A DNA stretch of 64,000 nucleotides, taken from an uncultured Myxococcales bacterium. GTDB lineage: Bacteria > Myxococcota_A > UBA9042 > DTJE01. The notes under the pieces were generated by a model. It had not been told where the DNA came from. It did no database searches and saw only the letters and a list, made by a program, of their open reading frames with translations. Made by a program: the position numbers and the translations under genes. Shown piece after piece: positions 38,395 through 46,901 of the stretch. Every line of letters starts with the position of its first letter. Positions within the stretch are counted from its first letter, which is position 1. The stretch is from assembly GCA_937975765.1 (NCBI GenBank), contig CALJUR010000107.1, positions 12,720-76,719 on the forward strand. Direction: 5' to 3'.

Positions 38395-40346
38395 CACAGC
38401 GTCTCCGGCAGGAACCCGAAGTAGCGGCCCATCCAGTAGGGCAGCAGGTAGTCCGCGGGCATCTTCACCACCCACGGGTTCGCACCGCAGGTCTCGCGGT
38501 CGTAGGGGTCGCCCCACCACTCGAAGGTCGAGACGCAGCGCTCGTTCACCGGCACCGGGAACTCGCACGCGCTGCCGCCGTTGCGCTGGTCGCAGTAGTG
38601 GGGGTACTTCGACTCCGTGTCCCTCGCGACCTGCACCTTGCTGGCCGGGAACTGCTTCAGGCTGCAGATGCCCTCCTCGACCGCCTGCGTCGCCGGGCCG
38701 TCGCTGCCCGGGCCCAGCCGCTTGAAGGCCGCCCAGCCGAAGTTGAACCAGGGGTTCTTCTGAACGATCAGCGCGCGGGGCTGGCCGGCCTCGCGCATGA
38801 AGTTCTCGTCGAACACCTTCTGGACCTGCGCGTGCAGCGCGGGACGGGTCTCGAACCAGGTCAGCAACTGCAGCGACGAGAAGACCATGCTGAAGTTGTT
38901 GTAGTTCGCCAGGCAGCCCTCGGGTCCGATGTACATCAGCATCATCGACAGGTAGTCGGGATAGGGGTCCTCCTCTGGATACGGCCACCCTTCGCACTGG
39001 CCGTGGGTCTGGACCAGGCAATCGTCGTAGTAGGCACGCAGGGACGCGTCGCCCGACGCCTCGGCGCCCATCAGGATGTAGGCCATCGACATCGCGGACA
39101 GGAAGCCGGGGCTGTCGGCGAAGGACAGGACGTGCAGCTTGCCGTGCTCGGTCTCCCGGCCATCCCAGTCCACGAAGTACAGGTCGTTCTGCTTCAGGTG
39201 CATGGCCACCTGGGTCAGCAGGTCCTTCACGGTCGCCTGCACGCCCGGGTCGTCCACCAGCTTGTACAGGGCGCCCAGGGCCAGCATGTGGCCGGCGTAC
39301 TCGTCCTGCGACACGTTGTCCAGCCAGCACCAGCCGGCGTAGTCGTCCAGGCCGCAGTGCGGCGTCGCCACGCCGGCCGGGGTCTTCGTCCACTCGTCCG
39401 TGGCCCGGTCGACCACCCACGCGCAGCCGTCCTCGCGAACCTGCACCCACCGGTTGTCGTCCTTCTCGGCGTCGGTCGTGTAGGCCGCCTTGTCCGCCAC
39501 GGGGTCCGGGCAGGAGATGCCAGGCACGTTCGGCGGGATGAACTGCCGCGTGAACAGGCCGGGCACGCCCGTGATCCGCATGCGGGTGACCTCGCCTTCC
39601 AGCAGCACCCGGATGATCACCAGGGCGTCCTCCGACCGGGTCGCGGCGTACCGGAAGGCCTGCGAGGCCAGGTACAGCGCGCTCCACAGGCCGTCGTTCT
39701 CGCCGGTATGCCACGAGGCGACATCACCGAAGGTCGCGATTCCGGGATCCGGGTCGGCCCAGCACGGCGGCGTCCCCCCTTCGGGGCACTGCGTCTCCGT
39801 CTTCTTCAAGGTGGCGGACATCATCCACTGCAGGTCGGGATGGATGTGCAGCCGGGACGCGATGGCGTCGTAGTAGGCCGCCTTCTGCGCCAGGGTTTCC
39901 GCCGTCCCGTTCTGCACGTCGCCGCACGTCCCGAACCCCGGCGCGCCGTACCTCCAGGGTTCGACGCAGGCGCCCGCCTCGCACAGCCGGCCCCGGTCCT
40001 GCATGCACCGGGTCTCCACCGGCTGTCCGCCCGTGCATGCGTAGGCCGAGTAGCCGTCTTCGGAGCACCAGGTCGCGCCTTCCTCGCAGCCGGTGGCCTC
40101 GGCCTCCGGGGAACCGTCGGACGTGGCCTCGTCGCCGGCGACCTCGGACGTCGCGTCCGCCAGGTCCCCGGCCGTGTCGCCGGGCGCCTCGTCCCCGAAC
40201 GGCAGTTCCGCGTCGGGCGAGACGTCGGCCGGGACGTCGACCGTCCCGGGATCCGGGGTGTCCTTGCCCTCCCCGCCACCGCATGCCGCCGCCGCCAGCA
40301 GCCCCGCGACCACCAGGCCGCCGATCCCGCGCAACCCTGTCCTCAT
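38394..40346 (-). CDS. Large lipoprotein of unknown function, possible alpha/alpha-toroid
   Basis: 650 residues. Signal peptide with lipid Cys22 (AAAACGGG) and an acidic linker (DVPADVSPDAELPFGDEAPG) to ~85. A small Cys-rich module (GCEEGATWCSEDGYSAYACTGG, split here by disulfides) follows. A ~500-residue domain then has repeated helical segments (AETLAQKAAYYDAIASR, GLWSALYLASQAFRYAATRS, DEYAGHMLALGALYKLV, LHVLSFADSPGFLSAMSMAYI) and aromatic loops. Repeating helix pairs suggest an alpha/alpha-barrel such as those of glycoside hydrolases or epimerases, but I cannot name a family or catalytic residues. Translationally coupled to the MBL-fold gene. ATG 40346 has GGGGGA upstream. Confidence 0.7.
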   Translation of the reverse strand: MRTGLRGIGGLVVAGLLAAAACGGGEGKDTPDPGTVDVPADVSPDAELPFGDEAPGDTAGDLADATSEVAGDEATSDGSPEAEATGCEEGATWCSEDGYSAYACTGGQPVETRCMQDRGRLCEAGACVEPWRYGAPGFGTCGDVQNGTAETLAQKAAYYDAIASRLHIHPDLQWMMSATLKKTETQCPEGGTPPCWADPDPGIATFGDVASWHTGENDGLWSALYLASQAFRYAATRSEDALVIIRVLLEGEVTRMRITGVPGLFTRQFIPPNVPGISCPDPVADKAAYTTDAEKDDNRWVQVREDGCAWVVDRATDEWTKTPAGVATPHCGLDDYAGWCWLDNVSQDEYAGHMLALGALYKLVDDPGVQATVKDLLTQVAMHLKQNDLYFVDWDGRETEHGKLHVLSFADSPGFLSAMSMAYILMGAEASGDASLRAYYDDCLVQTHGQCEGWPYPEEDPYPDYLSMMLMYIGPEGCLANYNNFSMVFSSLQLLTWFETRPALHAQVQKVFDENFMREAGQPRALIVQKNPWFNFGWAAFKRLGPGSDGPATQAVEEGICSLKQFPASKVQVARDTESKYPHYCDQRNGGSACEFPVPVNERCVSTFEWWGDPYDRETCGANPWVVKMPADYLLPYWMGRYFGFLPETL

Positions 40347-40448
40347 TCGAATCCCCCGCGTCGATGCCTGGCCCGGATGCCACCCCCGGACCCGGACCGC
40401 ATCCTACCAGAAACGCCCCCTTCGGATCGCGCCTCCCCGGCGCGGCCA

Positions 40449-40477
40449 TTGACGCGGTGCGCCGCGCGCAATATGGT
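40449..40477 (+). promoter_or_regulatory. Promoter of the M48 peptidase gene
   Basis: TTGACG (40449-40454), 17 bp spacer, TATGGT (40472-40477). Confidence 0.55.
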
Positions 40478-40505
40478 GGACCCGTACCCCACGGGAGGAA
40501 TCGCG

Positions 40506-41324
40506 ATGAGGAACCTCGCCTTTGCGGCAGCCGCGCTGCTGCTGTCCCTGTCCTGCGCCAGCGCCGACAGCGAGTCGTGGCTGATCAGCGAGGAACAGGA
40601 AATCCAGATGGGCGCCGAGTACCACGTCCAGTTGCTGGCCGAGATGCCCGAGTACAAAGGCAGCGCGGTCGTGAGGAACTACGTCACCGAGATGGGCGGC
40701 GCCATCGCCCTGAACTCGGGCCGGCCGAACCTTCCCTACCACTTCACGGTCGTGGAATCGGACGAGGTCAACGCCTTCGCCGTGATGGGCGGCTTCGTCT
40801 ACGTCACGACCGGCCTGCTGAAGATGGCGGGCAGCGCCTCCGAGGTCGCGACCATCCTGGCGCACGAACTGGGCCACATCTCCGCCCGGCACGGCGTGAG
40901 GGCGATGGAGACCTATATGATCGAGCAGGGGCTGACCAGCCTCCTCTTCAAGGAAGGGCAGACGAAGGAACTGGTCACGGCCGCCCTGTCCACGCTGACC
41001 ACGCTGACGTTCAGCAAGGACCAGGAGCGCGAGGCGGACTCGCTGGGCGTGCAGTACGCCGCGGCGACGAAGTGGAACCCCTGGGGGATCGTCGACTTCT
41101 TCAACGGCCTGGAGGTCCTGGGCGCGACTTCCGCCGACCCGAACAGCACCCTGTCGAAGATCGGCGAACTGTTCAGCACCCATCCCTCGAACCCCGAACG
41201 GATCTCGAACGTCTCGACCGAACTGGGACAGATGGGGATCGGGAAGGACTCCCCGGGCTACAACTACGGCCGCGCGACCGAGGACGCATCGTTCGCGAAC
41301 GTGAAGGCGATCCTGGGCGGCTGA
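40506..41324 (+). CDS. M48 family metallopeptidase (exported)
   Basis: 272 residues. A signal peptide (LLLSLSCAS, a possible lipobox at Cys17) leads to an M48 catalytic domain: EEQEIQMGAEYHVQL, NAFAVMGGFVYVTTGLL, zinc motif HELGH at 120-124 and the downstream ligand in EREADSLGVQYA. Length and motif order match BepA/LoiP-like periplasmic proteases without the TPR tail, which act in outer-membrane protein quality control. ATG 40506 has GGGAGG about 8 nt upstream. Divergent from the 650-residue lipoprotein and followed by a tandem GC-rich repeat. Confidence 0.9.
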   Translation: MRNLAFAAAALLLSLSCASADSESWLISEEQEIQMGAEYHVQLLAEMPEYKGSAVVRNYVTEMGGAIALNSGRPNLPYHFTVVESDEVNAFAVMGGFVYVTTGLLKMAGSASEVATILAHELGHISARHGVRAMETYMIEQGLTSLLFKEGQTKELVTAALSTLTTLTFSKDQEREADSLGVQYAAATKWNPWGIVDFFNGLEVLGATSADPNSTLSKIGELFSTHPSNPERISNVSTELGQMGIGKDSPGYNYGRATEDASFANVKAILGG

Positions 41325-41336
41325 CCCCTGTAGGGC

Positions 41337-41410
41337 GGGGGCCCCGTCCCCCGCCATCGCATTGGGGGGCCCCGTCCCCCGCCATCGCATTGGGGGGCCC
41401 CGCCCCCCGC
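41337..41410. repeat. 28 bp GC-rich tandem repeat between convergent genes
   Basis: Two full copies of a 28 bp unit (about 41337-41364 and 41365-41392) and the start of a third that diverges at one base. Each unit has a G4-6/C4 block able to fold into a GGGG-CCCC hairpin and the segment CCATCGCATT. It occupies almost the whole gap between the M48 peptidase and peptidase T stops, so it could serve as a bidirectional terminator. Confidence 0.7.
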
Positions 41411-41419
41411 CTCCGGGTC

Positions 41420-42688
41420 CTACGCGCTCTTCCGGGTCCACACGGCCAGGATCTGCAGGGTGGTCTCCACCGCGCCGACCATCCAGTCCAGCGAGACCCA
41501 TTCCTTCAGCGAGTGGAAGTTCTGGCCGCCCGCCCACACGTTCGGCGTCGGCAGTCCCATGAACGAGAGGCGCGCGCCGTCGGTGCCGCCGCGGATCGCC
41601 TTCCGCACGGGCTCGATCCCCTGCAGCCGCGCCGCCTCGAACGCGTTGTCCATCACGGCCGGGTGCTGCGCCAGCACGAAGCCCATGTTGCGGTACTGCT
41701 CCTTCACGTCCACGGAGACCTTGGCGCCCGGAAAGCGGCGCTCGACCTCGGCGGCGGCGGCCCGCAGCGCGTTCGCGCGGTCGGCCAGGTCCTCGACGGT
41801 GAAGGCCCGCAGCAGCACCTTCATCTCGACCTTCGAGACGTCGCCCTTGGATTCGTAGGGGTGCAGGTAGGGTTGGCGCCCCTCGGTCGTCTCGGGCAGT
41901 CGGTCGCGGGGCAGGGCCTCGACCAGCGCGGAGGCCACGCGAACGGCGTTGACCATCTTGCCCTTGGCGTACCCGGGGTGCACGTCCGCGCCTTCCACCA
42001 CCACCTTGGCCATGTCGGCGCAGAACGTCTCGTCCTCGATCTCGCCCAGGTCCGAACCGTCCAGGGTGTAGGCGTACCGGGCGTCGAACGCGGCCACGTC
42101 GAAGTGCTCGGTGCCGCGGCCGACCTCCTCGTCCGTCGTGAAGGCGATCCGGATCGCGCCGTGCCGGAAGTCCGGATGGTCGCGCAGCCACTCCACGACG
42201 GTCACGATCTCGGCGATGCCGGCCTTGTCGTCCGCGCCCAGCAGCGTGGTCCCGTCCGTGGTGACCAGGGTGTGGCCCTTGCACCGCAGGAGGTTCGGCT
42301 CCTCGGACGGGCGCAGCACCAGGGAAGGGTTCGCGGGCAGCGGGATGTCGTTCCCGTCGTAGTCCGCCCGCACCTGCGGCTGCACGTTGGCGCCGCTGCA
42401 CCCGAAGGCGGTGTCCACGTGGGCGATCAGGCCGATCGCCGGGACCTTCCCCTCCAGAGCAGGCGGGTTGGCCGGGACCGAGGCGTACACGTATCCCCAC
42501 TCGTCCATCCGGGCGTCCGCGCAGCCCAGTTCACCCAGTTCCGCGGCCAGGATCCGGGACAGGTCCTTCTCCTTCTCGGCCGACGGGCTGGTCGTCGAGT
42601 TCTCGTCGGACTGGGTGTCGATCCGGACATAGCGAAGGAAACGTTCCAGCAGCGACTGCCGGTACCGGGGCTCCATCTCGATCCGCAT
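41420..42688 (-). CDS. pepT: Peptidase T (tripeptide aminopeptidase, M20B)
   Basis: 422-residue cytoplasmic zinc peptidase releasing the N-terminal residue from tripeptides. Zinc ligands and catalytic residues: IAHVDTA, LLGADDKAGIAEI, TTDEEVGRG with the catalytic Glu, LDGSDLGEIEDETF and the C-terminal GGQNFHSLKEWV. The inserted dimerisation lid typical of PepT (HPGYAKGKMVNAV, RQPYLHPYES) is present, which separates it from PepV and ArgE. The start is ATG 42688, placed 6 nt after AGGAGG; the ATG at 42694 is part of that spacing. Convergent with the M48 gene. Confidence 0.93.
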   Translation of the reverse strand: MRIEMEPRYRQSLLERFLRYVRIDTQSDENSTTSPSAEKEKDLSRILAAELGELGCADARMDEWGYVYASVPANPPALEGKVPAIGLIAHVDTAFGCSGANVQPQVRADYDGNDIPLPANPSLVLRPSEEPNLLRCKGHTLVTTDGTTLLGADDKAGIAEIVTVVEWLRDHPDFRHGAIRIAFTTDEEVGRGTEHFDVAAFDARYAYTLDGSDLGEIEDETFCADMAKVVVEGADVHPGYAKGKMVNAVRVASALVEALPRDRLPETTEGRQPYLHPYESKGDVSKVEMKVLLRAFTVEDLADRANALRAAAAEVERRFPGAKVSVDVKEQYRNMGFVLAQHPAVMDNAFEAARLQGIEPVRKAIRGGTDGARLSFMGLPTPNVWAGGQNFHSLKEWVSLDWMVGAVETTLQILAVWTRKSA

Positions 42689-42829
42689 GGTCATCCTCCT
42701 CGAATCGGGCGGCCCTCCGGCCGCTCCGGGGCGAGTGTAGCAGCGCCCCCGGAAAAAGGAACGGGTCCGGGGACGGGCCGTGTCGCACCCGGGGTCTATT
42801 CTTGCCGACGGGTGAACGGAGGTTCAGTC

Positions 42830-42913
42830 ATGGGGATCCGTAAGGCCGAATTGCAGGACCTGGTGCTGGTGGCGATCGCGATGGTCTCGGTGCTGGCCTG
42901 CCTGTACCGGTGA
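42830..42913 (+). CDS. 27-residue putative single-pass membrane peptide
   Basis: A very short frame: a charged N-terminus (MGIRKAELQDL) followed by a hydrophobic stretch of about 15 residues (VLVAIAMVSVLACLY) and a final Arg, long enough for one membrane helix. ATG 42830 is preceded by ACGGAGG at ideal distance (7 nt to the ATG). A TATTCT -10 hexamer lies at 42797-42802 without a convincing -35. It stands alone between divergently transcribed pepT and the flavoprotein gene. Function unknown. A chance frame is possible, but start signal, codon choice and hydrophobicity agree. Confidence 0.5.
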   Translation: MGIRKAELQDLVLVAIAMVSVLACLYR

Positions 42914-42948
42914 CGGGGACGCCCGTTCCCGCCCGGTGCGATCCGCGG

Positions 42949-42978
42949 TTGACCCGGGGCGGACCGCTCCCCTATGCT
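42949..42978 (+). promoter_or_regulatory. Promoter of the BaiN-type flavoprotein gene
   Basis: TTGACC (42949-42954), 18 bp spacer, TATGCT (42973-42978). Confidence 0.55.
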
Positions 42979-43015
42979 GCGGCAGGGGATTCGGGTCGCG
43001 CATCGGGAGGGCAGG

Positions 43016-44263
43016 GTGCCGGTGAGGGTGGCGGTGATCGGGGGCGGCGCGGCCGGCCTGGCGGCGGCAATCGCGGCGGCCCGTGGCGGCGCGTCGGTGA
43101 CGGTCCTCGAGAAGGGCGATCGCGTCGGCCGCAAGTTGCTGGCCACGGGCAACGGGCGCTGCAACCTGACCAACCTGGAACTGCGCGCCTCCCGCTACCA
43201 CGGCTCGGTGCCGGGCTTCACCACGCGCGTGCTGGAACGGTACGGCGCGCAGTGGGCCCTGGACTTCTTCGGACGGCTGGGCATCCACCCCGTGGTCGAG
43301 GACTGCGGCCGCGTGTTCCCGCGCTCGGGCCAGGCGGGCAGCGTGCTGGACGTGCTGCGCTGGGAGGTCGAGTCGCTGGGCGTCCGGGTCGCCTGCGACG
43401 CCGCGGTGCGCGAGGTCCGGTGCGAGGGGCCGGGGTTCCGGATCCTGGCCGGCACGGACCCGTCCCTCGACGCGGACCGCGTCGTCCTGGCCACGGGCGG
43501 TCGCGCCGCGCCCAGCCTCGGATCGGACGGCAGCGGCTACGCCCTGGCCCGCGCCTTCGGCCACCCGATCGTGGATCCGTTCCAGGCGCTGGTGCCGTTG
43601 CGGCTGTCCTCCCCCTGGCTGCGCGCCCTGCAGGGCGTGCGGTTCGAGGGGGCCGTCCGGGTGCTGTCCGACGGCCGCCCGGTCGCCGCCTCCTCGGGCG
43701 AGGTCCTGTTCACCGAGCACGGGGCCTCGGGACCGGCCGTGCTGGACGTCAGCCGCGAGGCCTGCCTGCACGCCCGCGCCGGGCACGCCGTCGTTCTGGG
43801 GATCTCTCTGGTGACCGAGGTCCCTCCGGACGAACTGCGGGCCACCTTGTCCCGCCGATTCGCCGCCCTGGGTTCCCGCCCCGCGTCGGCCGCCCTGGTG
43901 GGCTTCCTGAACAAGCGCATGGTCCTGCCGGTGCTGCGCCAGGCCGCGATCCCGGACCTTCATCGCCGGACGGACACCCTGTCCCGGGACGAGATCGACC
44001 GGATCGCCCAGGCGCTCCAGGACTGGGGCTTCGACGTCCAGGGCCCGGGCCCATGGGCCGCGGCTCAGGTGACGGCAGGCGGCGTGGACGTGTCCGGGAT
44101 CGACCCGGACACCCTCCAGTCGGGACGGGTCCCGGGGCTGTTCTTCGCCGGGGAACTGCTGGACGTGGACGGCGACTGCGGGGGATTCAACCTCCAGTGG
44201 GCGTGGGCCTCCGGGTTCCGCGCCGGCGAGTGTGCCGCGTCGGCCGTCTCGCGGGCCCCCTGA
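43016..44263 (+). CDS. NAD(P)/FAD-dependent oxidoreductase, HI0933/BaiN family
   Basis: 415 residues. N-terminal FAD motif VRVAVIGGGAAGLAAAIAA, then the family signature DRVGRKLLATGNGRCNLTN, which defines HI0933-like flavoproteins. Further conserved blocks: GRVFPRSGQAGSV, VVLATGGRAAPSLGSDGSGY, LFTEHGASGPAVLDVSR, AQVTAGGV and the closing LFFAGELLDVDGDCGGFNLQWAW. The Clostridium relative BaiN reduces bile-acid double bonds, but most members have no known substrate. The start is GTG 43016, after GGGAGGGCAGG; the frame is open to an ATG at 42974, which overlaps the -10 element and would precede the transcription start. Cytoplasmic. Confidence 0.93.
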   Translation: MPVRVAVIGGGAAGLAAAIAAARGGASVTVLEKGDRVGRKLLATGNGRCNLTNLELRASRYHGSVPGFTTRVLERYGAQWALDFFGRLGIHPVVEDCGRVFPRSGQAGSVLDVLRWEVESLGVRVACDAAVREVRCEGPGFRILAGTDPSLDADRVVLATGGRAAPSLGSDGSGYALARAFGHPIVDPFQALVPLRLSSPWLRALQGVRFEGAVRVLSDGRPVAASSGEVLFTEHGASGPAVLDVSREACLHARAGHAVVLGISLVTEVPPDELRATLSRRFAALGSRPASAALVGFLNKRMVLPVLRQAAIPDLHRRTDTLSRDEIDRIAQALQDWGFDVQGPGPWAAAQVTAGGVDVSGIDPDTLQSGRVPGLFFAGELLDVDGDCGGFNLQWAWASGFRAGECAASAVSRAP

Positions 44264-44328
44264 CCGGCCTGCGCTGCCCGCCGAACGCTCCCGCCTCCAT
44301 CATTCCAGTCGCCGCTGCACGTTCCGCC

Positions 44329-44357
44329 TTGCCTTGCCCGCCGGTTTTCGCTATTCG
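44329..44357 (+). promoter_or_regulatory. Promoter of the YqiA-like esterase gene
   Basis: TTGCCT (44329-44334), 17 bp spacer, TATTCG (44352-44357). Confidence 0.4.
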
Positions 44358-44384
44358 GAATCCCGACGCGGAAACGGGGACCCG

Positions 44385-45026
44385 GTGTACCGCTACGCCT
44401 ACCTTCACGGCTTCGCCTCCGGCCCTGCCTCGTACAAGGGCCAGGTCCTGTCCCGCGCCTTCGACCGCCACGGGGTCCGACTGGAACTGCCCGACCTGAA
44501 CGTCCCCTCGTTCCAGCACCTGACCATGACCGACATGCTGGACGCGATGGACCGCATGGACGCCGGGACCGGGGGCGAACAGGAATGGCGCCTGGTCGGT
44601 TCCAGCATGGGGGCGTACCTGGCCGCCCTGTGGGCGCAGTACAACGGCCTGCGCGTCGACCGGCTGGTCCTGCTGTGCCCCGGTTTCGGCCTCCAGGACC
44701 ACTGGGATCGCCTGGTGGGCCCCCGCGGGCTCGTGAACTGGCGCCGGGAGGGCGCGATCGAACTGCCCGACGCCTCCGGCCAGCCGGTCCGCGTGCACTG
44801 GGATCTCGTGGAGGACCTGGAGATGTACCCCCGCGTCCCCGAGGTGGCCTGCCCGACGCTGATCCTGCACGGCACGAAGGACGACGTCGTCCCGATCGAG
44901 GTATCGCGCGCCTACGCCCGCGAACGCCCGAACGTGCGCCTGGTCGAGGTGGACGACGACCACCGCCTGCACGACTCGATCTTCCGGCTGGAGTCCGAGA
45001 TCGCGAAGTTCTTCCGGCTGGGCTGA
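44385..45026 (+). CDS. YqiA/YcfP-like alpha/beta-hydrolase esterase
   Basis: 213 residues, a small cytoplasmic alpha/beta hydrolase. It begins YLHGFASGPASYKGQVL, the signature start of the UPF0227/YqiA group. The nucleophile elbow is LVGSSMGAYLAALWA, the acidic residue lies in LILHGTKDDVVP and the catalytic His in DDDHRLHD. Activity is probably on short acyl esters; the natural substrate is unknown. GTG 44385 follows AACGGGGACCC; the frame upstream of it is open, but a promoter at 44329-44357 supports the later start. Confidence 0.88.
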   Translation: MYRYAYLHGFASGPASYKGQVLSRAFDRHGVRLELPDLNVPSFQHLTMTDMLDAMDRMDAGTGGEQEWRLVGSSMGAYLAALWAQYNGLRVDRLVLLCPGFGLQDHWDRLVGPRGLVNWRREGAIELPDASGQPVRVHWDLVEDLEMYPRVPEVACPTLILHGTKDDVVPIEVSRAYARERPNVRLVEVDDDHRLHDSIFRLESEIAKFFRLG

Positions 45027-45077
45027 ACGCCCCCTGCAACGGTTCCTGGGCTACAATCCGGTCATCCAGGAGCCGGA

Positions 45078-46901
45078 ATGCAAGAGGTCGTCCGCTTTCT
45101 GCAAGAGCATCCGCCCTGGCGGGACCTGCCTGCGGAGTCCATCCGCAGGGTGGCCCAACGGATCGAGATCGAGTTCTTCCCCCGGGGCGGCCGGGTCCTC
45201 TCGGCCGGCGACCGGGCCCCGTCCGCCCTGATCCTCGTCCGCAGCGGTTCCGTCCAGGCGTCCTTCCCTTCCCCGGGGCCCGGTCCCGGCGTGGACCGGT
45301 TCTCCGAGGGCGATGCGGTCGGGCTGGATGCCTTCGTGCAACGGCGGACGCCGGACGTCGATTTCACGGCCCTGGAGGACACCCTGGCGTACCTCGTGCC
45401 CCGGGACGTCCTGGAGCCTGTCGCCGACCTGCCCCCGGTGCGCCGGTTCCTGTCGGGCTCTCCCGGGGAGAGGGTGCGGGAAGCCCTGTGGTGCGCCGGC
45501 GCCGCGGACGCTTCCGTATCGCCGGCCGTGACCGTCGGCGATCTCCTGTCGCGTCCCCTGGCCAGTTGCCCGCCCGGCACCTCGATCGCCGAGGCTGCGC
45601 GCAGGATGAAGGACGAGCACGTCGGAAGCCTGGTCGTCCTTGGCGATTCCCCCGGCATCGTCACCGACCGGGACCTGCGCGACCGCGTCCTGGCATGCGG
45701 GATGGACCCGGGCCTCCCGGTGGACCCGGTCTGCTCGCGCCCCCTGCTGACCCTGCCGTTCGAATCGACCCTTCCCGAGGCCTTCGAAAGGATGGTCGAG
45801 ACGGGGGTGGGACACCTCCCGATCCTCCGCGACGGCGCCCTGGTCGGCATCGTGTCGGACTCCGACCTCCTGCGCCGCCAGTCCCGCAGCCCCCTGCTGC
45901 TGCGGGGCCTGCTGCAGCGGATCCGAGATGCCGGTGACGCCGCGGCCTGGGTCCGGCAGGCGGGGGATTCCCTGCAGGGGATGATCGATTCGGGCGCCGA
46001 TGCACCGGCCGTGGGCCGCATCGCGGCGATCGCCTCCGACGCCCTCCTGGAAGGGTTCGTGGACCAGGTCCGCTCGCGCCTGGGCGACGCGCCGTGCCGA
46101 TGGGCCTGGCTGGCCACCGGGTCGGAAGGTCGCCGGGAAGCCGCCTGGCCTCCCACGCGCGCGGGATTCGTCCTCTTCGAGGAAGACGCCGCCCGGGAGG
46201 GCATCGAGTGGTGCGCCGCCCTGGCCGCGGACGTCTCGACTCGTCTCCTCGAATCGGGTCTTCGCCCTGCCGGGAGCGCCCCCGATCCCTCGACCGCGGA
46301 AGGGAAGGGACCGGCCTCCCGCGCCGCCCTGTCCGCGATCGCGTCCGGGCCCCCGGTCCTCCTCGCCTCCCTGCTGGATGCACGGCAGGTCGCGGGGAAC
46401 CTCGCGGCCCGGTCGTTCCTGTCCAGCCTGGCCGACACCGCACGGGCCTCGAGACCCCCCGACGGGCCGGTCGCCCGGATCTTCCCCGATCCCCCCCGGG
46501 CCATCTTCCGGAACCAGGTGCTGGAAAGGGACGGGCGGCTGGACGAACGCCTGGACCTGGACGGCAGGTGTCTCGATCTCCTGCGCAGCCTCGCACGCCG
46601 CCTGGCGCTGAGGGGGGCCATCGCCGATACGGCCACCCCGGTCCGCCTGTCCCGGTCCGGGGAACTGGGCCTGCTGGAACCGGCCGTCGCCGCGGACCTG
46701 GCGGACGCATGGCGGTACCTGGACGGCCTTCGCCTGCGCCTGTCGGGAATCCGCCCCCTCCCATCGGAGGGATTCCTGGACCCCGGCCGGATTCCTTCCG
46801 CCGAACGCCGGGTCCTGCGGGACGCGTTCGAGGTCATCCGCCGGGGCACGGCCGCCGCCCTGGACGCGGCCGGCAGACGGGAGGCAGCGTGGACCACCTG
46901 A
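45078..46901 (+). CDS. Cyclic-nucleotide-binding-like, CBS and degenerate DUF294 nucleotidyltransferase protein
   Basis: 607 residues with the domain order of DUF294 regulators. A cNMP-binding-like barrel fills ~1-130 (PRGGRVLSAGDRAPSALILV). A CBS pair covers ~150-265 (VGSLVVLGDSPGIVTDRDL, GHLPILRDGALVGIVSDSDL). A DUF294 nucleotidyltransferase domain starts at ~275, followed by a C-terminal helical domain. In active DUF294 the motif is GSxGRxExTLxTDQDNA. Here it reads ATGSEGRREAAWPPTRAG (346-363), with both metal-binding Asp residues gone, so catalysis is unlikely. Compare the intact paralogue two genes downstream. ATG 45078 has CCAGGAG upstream. The next gene starts 13 nt before its stop. 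Likely a regulatory subunit. Confidence 0.85.
   Translation: MQEVVRFLQEHPPWRDLPAESIRRVAQRIEIEFFPRGGRVLSAGDRAPSALILVRSGSVQASFPSPGPGPGVDRFSEGDAVGLDAFVQRRTPDVDFTALEDTLAYLVPRDVLEPVADLPPVRRFLSGSPGERVREALWCAGAADASVSPAVTVGDLLSRPLASCPPGTSIAEAARRMKDEHVGSLVVLGDSPGIVTDRDLRDRVLACGMDPGLPVDPVCSRPLLTLPFESTLPEAFERMVETGVGHLPILRDGALVGIVSDSDLLRRQSRSPLLLRGLLQRIRDAGDAAAWVRQAGDSLQGMIDSGADAPAVGRIAAIASDALLEGFVDQVRSRLGDAPCRWAWLATGSEGRREAAWPPTRAGFVLFEEDAAREGIEWCAALAADVSTRLLESGLRPAGSAPDPSTAEGKGPASRAALSAIASGPPVLLASLLDARQVAGNLAARSFLSSLADTARASRPPDGPVARIFPDPPRAIFRNQVLERDGRLDERLDLDGRCLDLLRSLARRLALRGAIADTATPVRLSRSGELGLLEPAVAADLADAWRYLDGLRLRLSGIRPLPSEGFLDPGRIPSAERRVLRDAFEVIRRGTAAALDAAGRREAAWTT

Noticed and set aside
40506..41324. 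M48 peptidase as a confident lipoprotein
   Set aside because: The LSLSC segment is only a weak lipobox; a normal signal peptidase site is equally possible.
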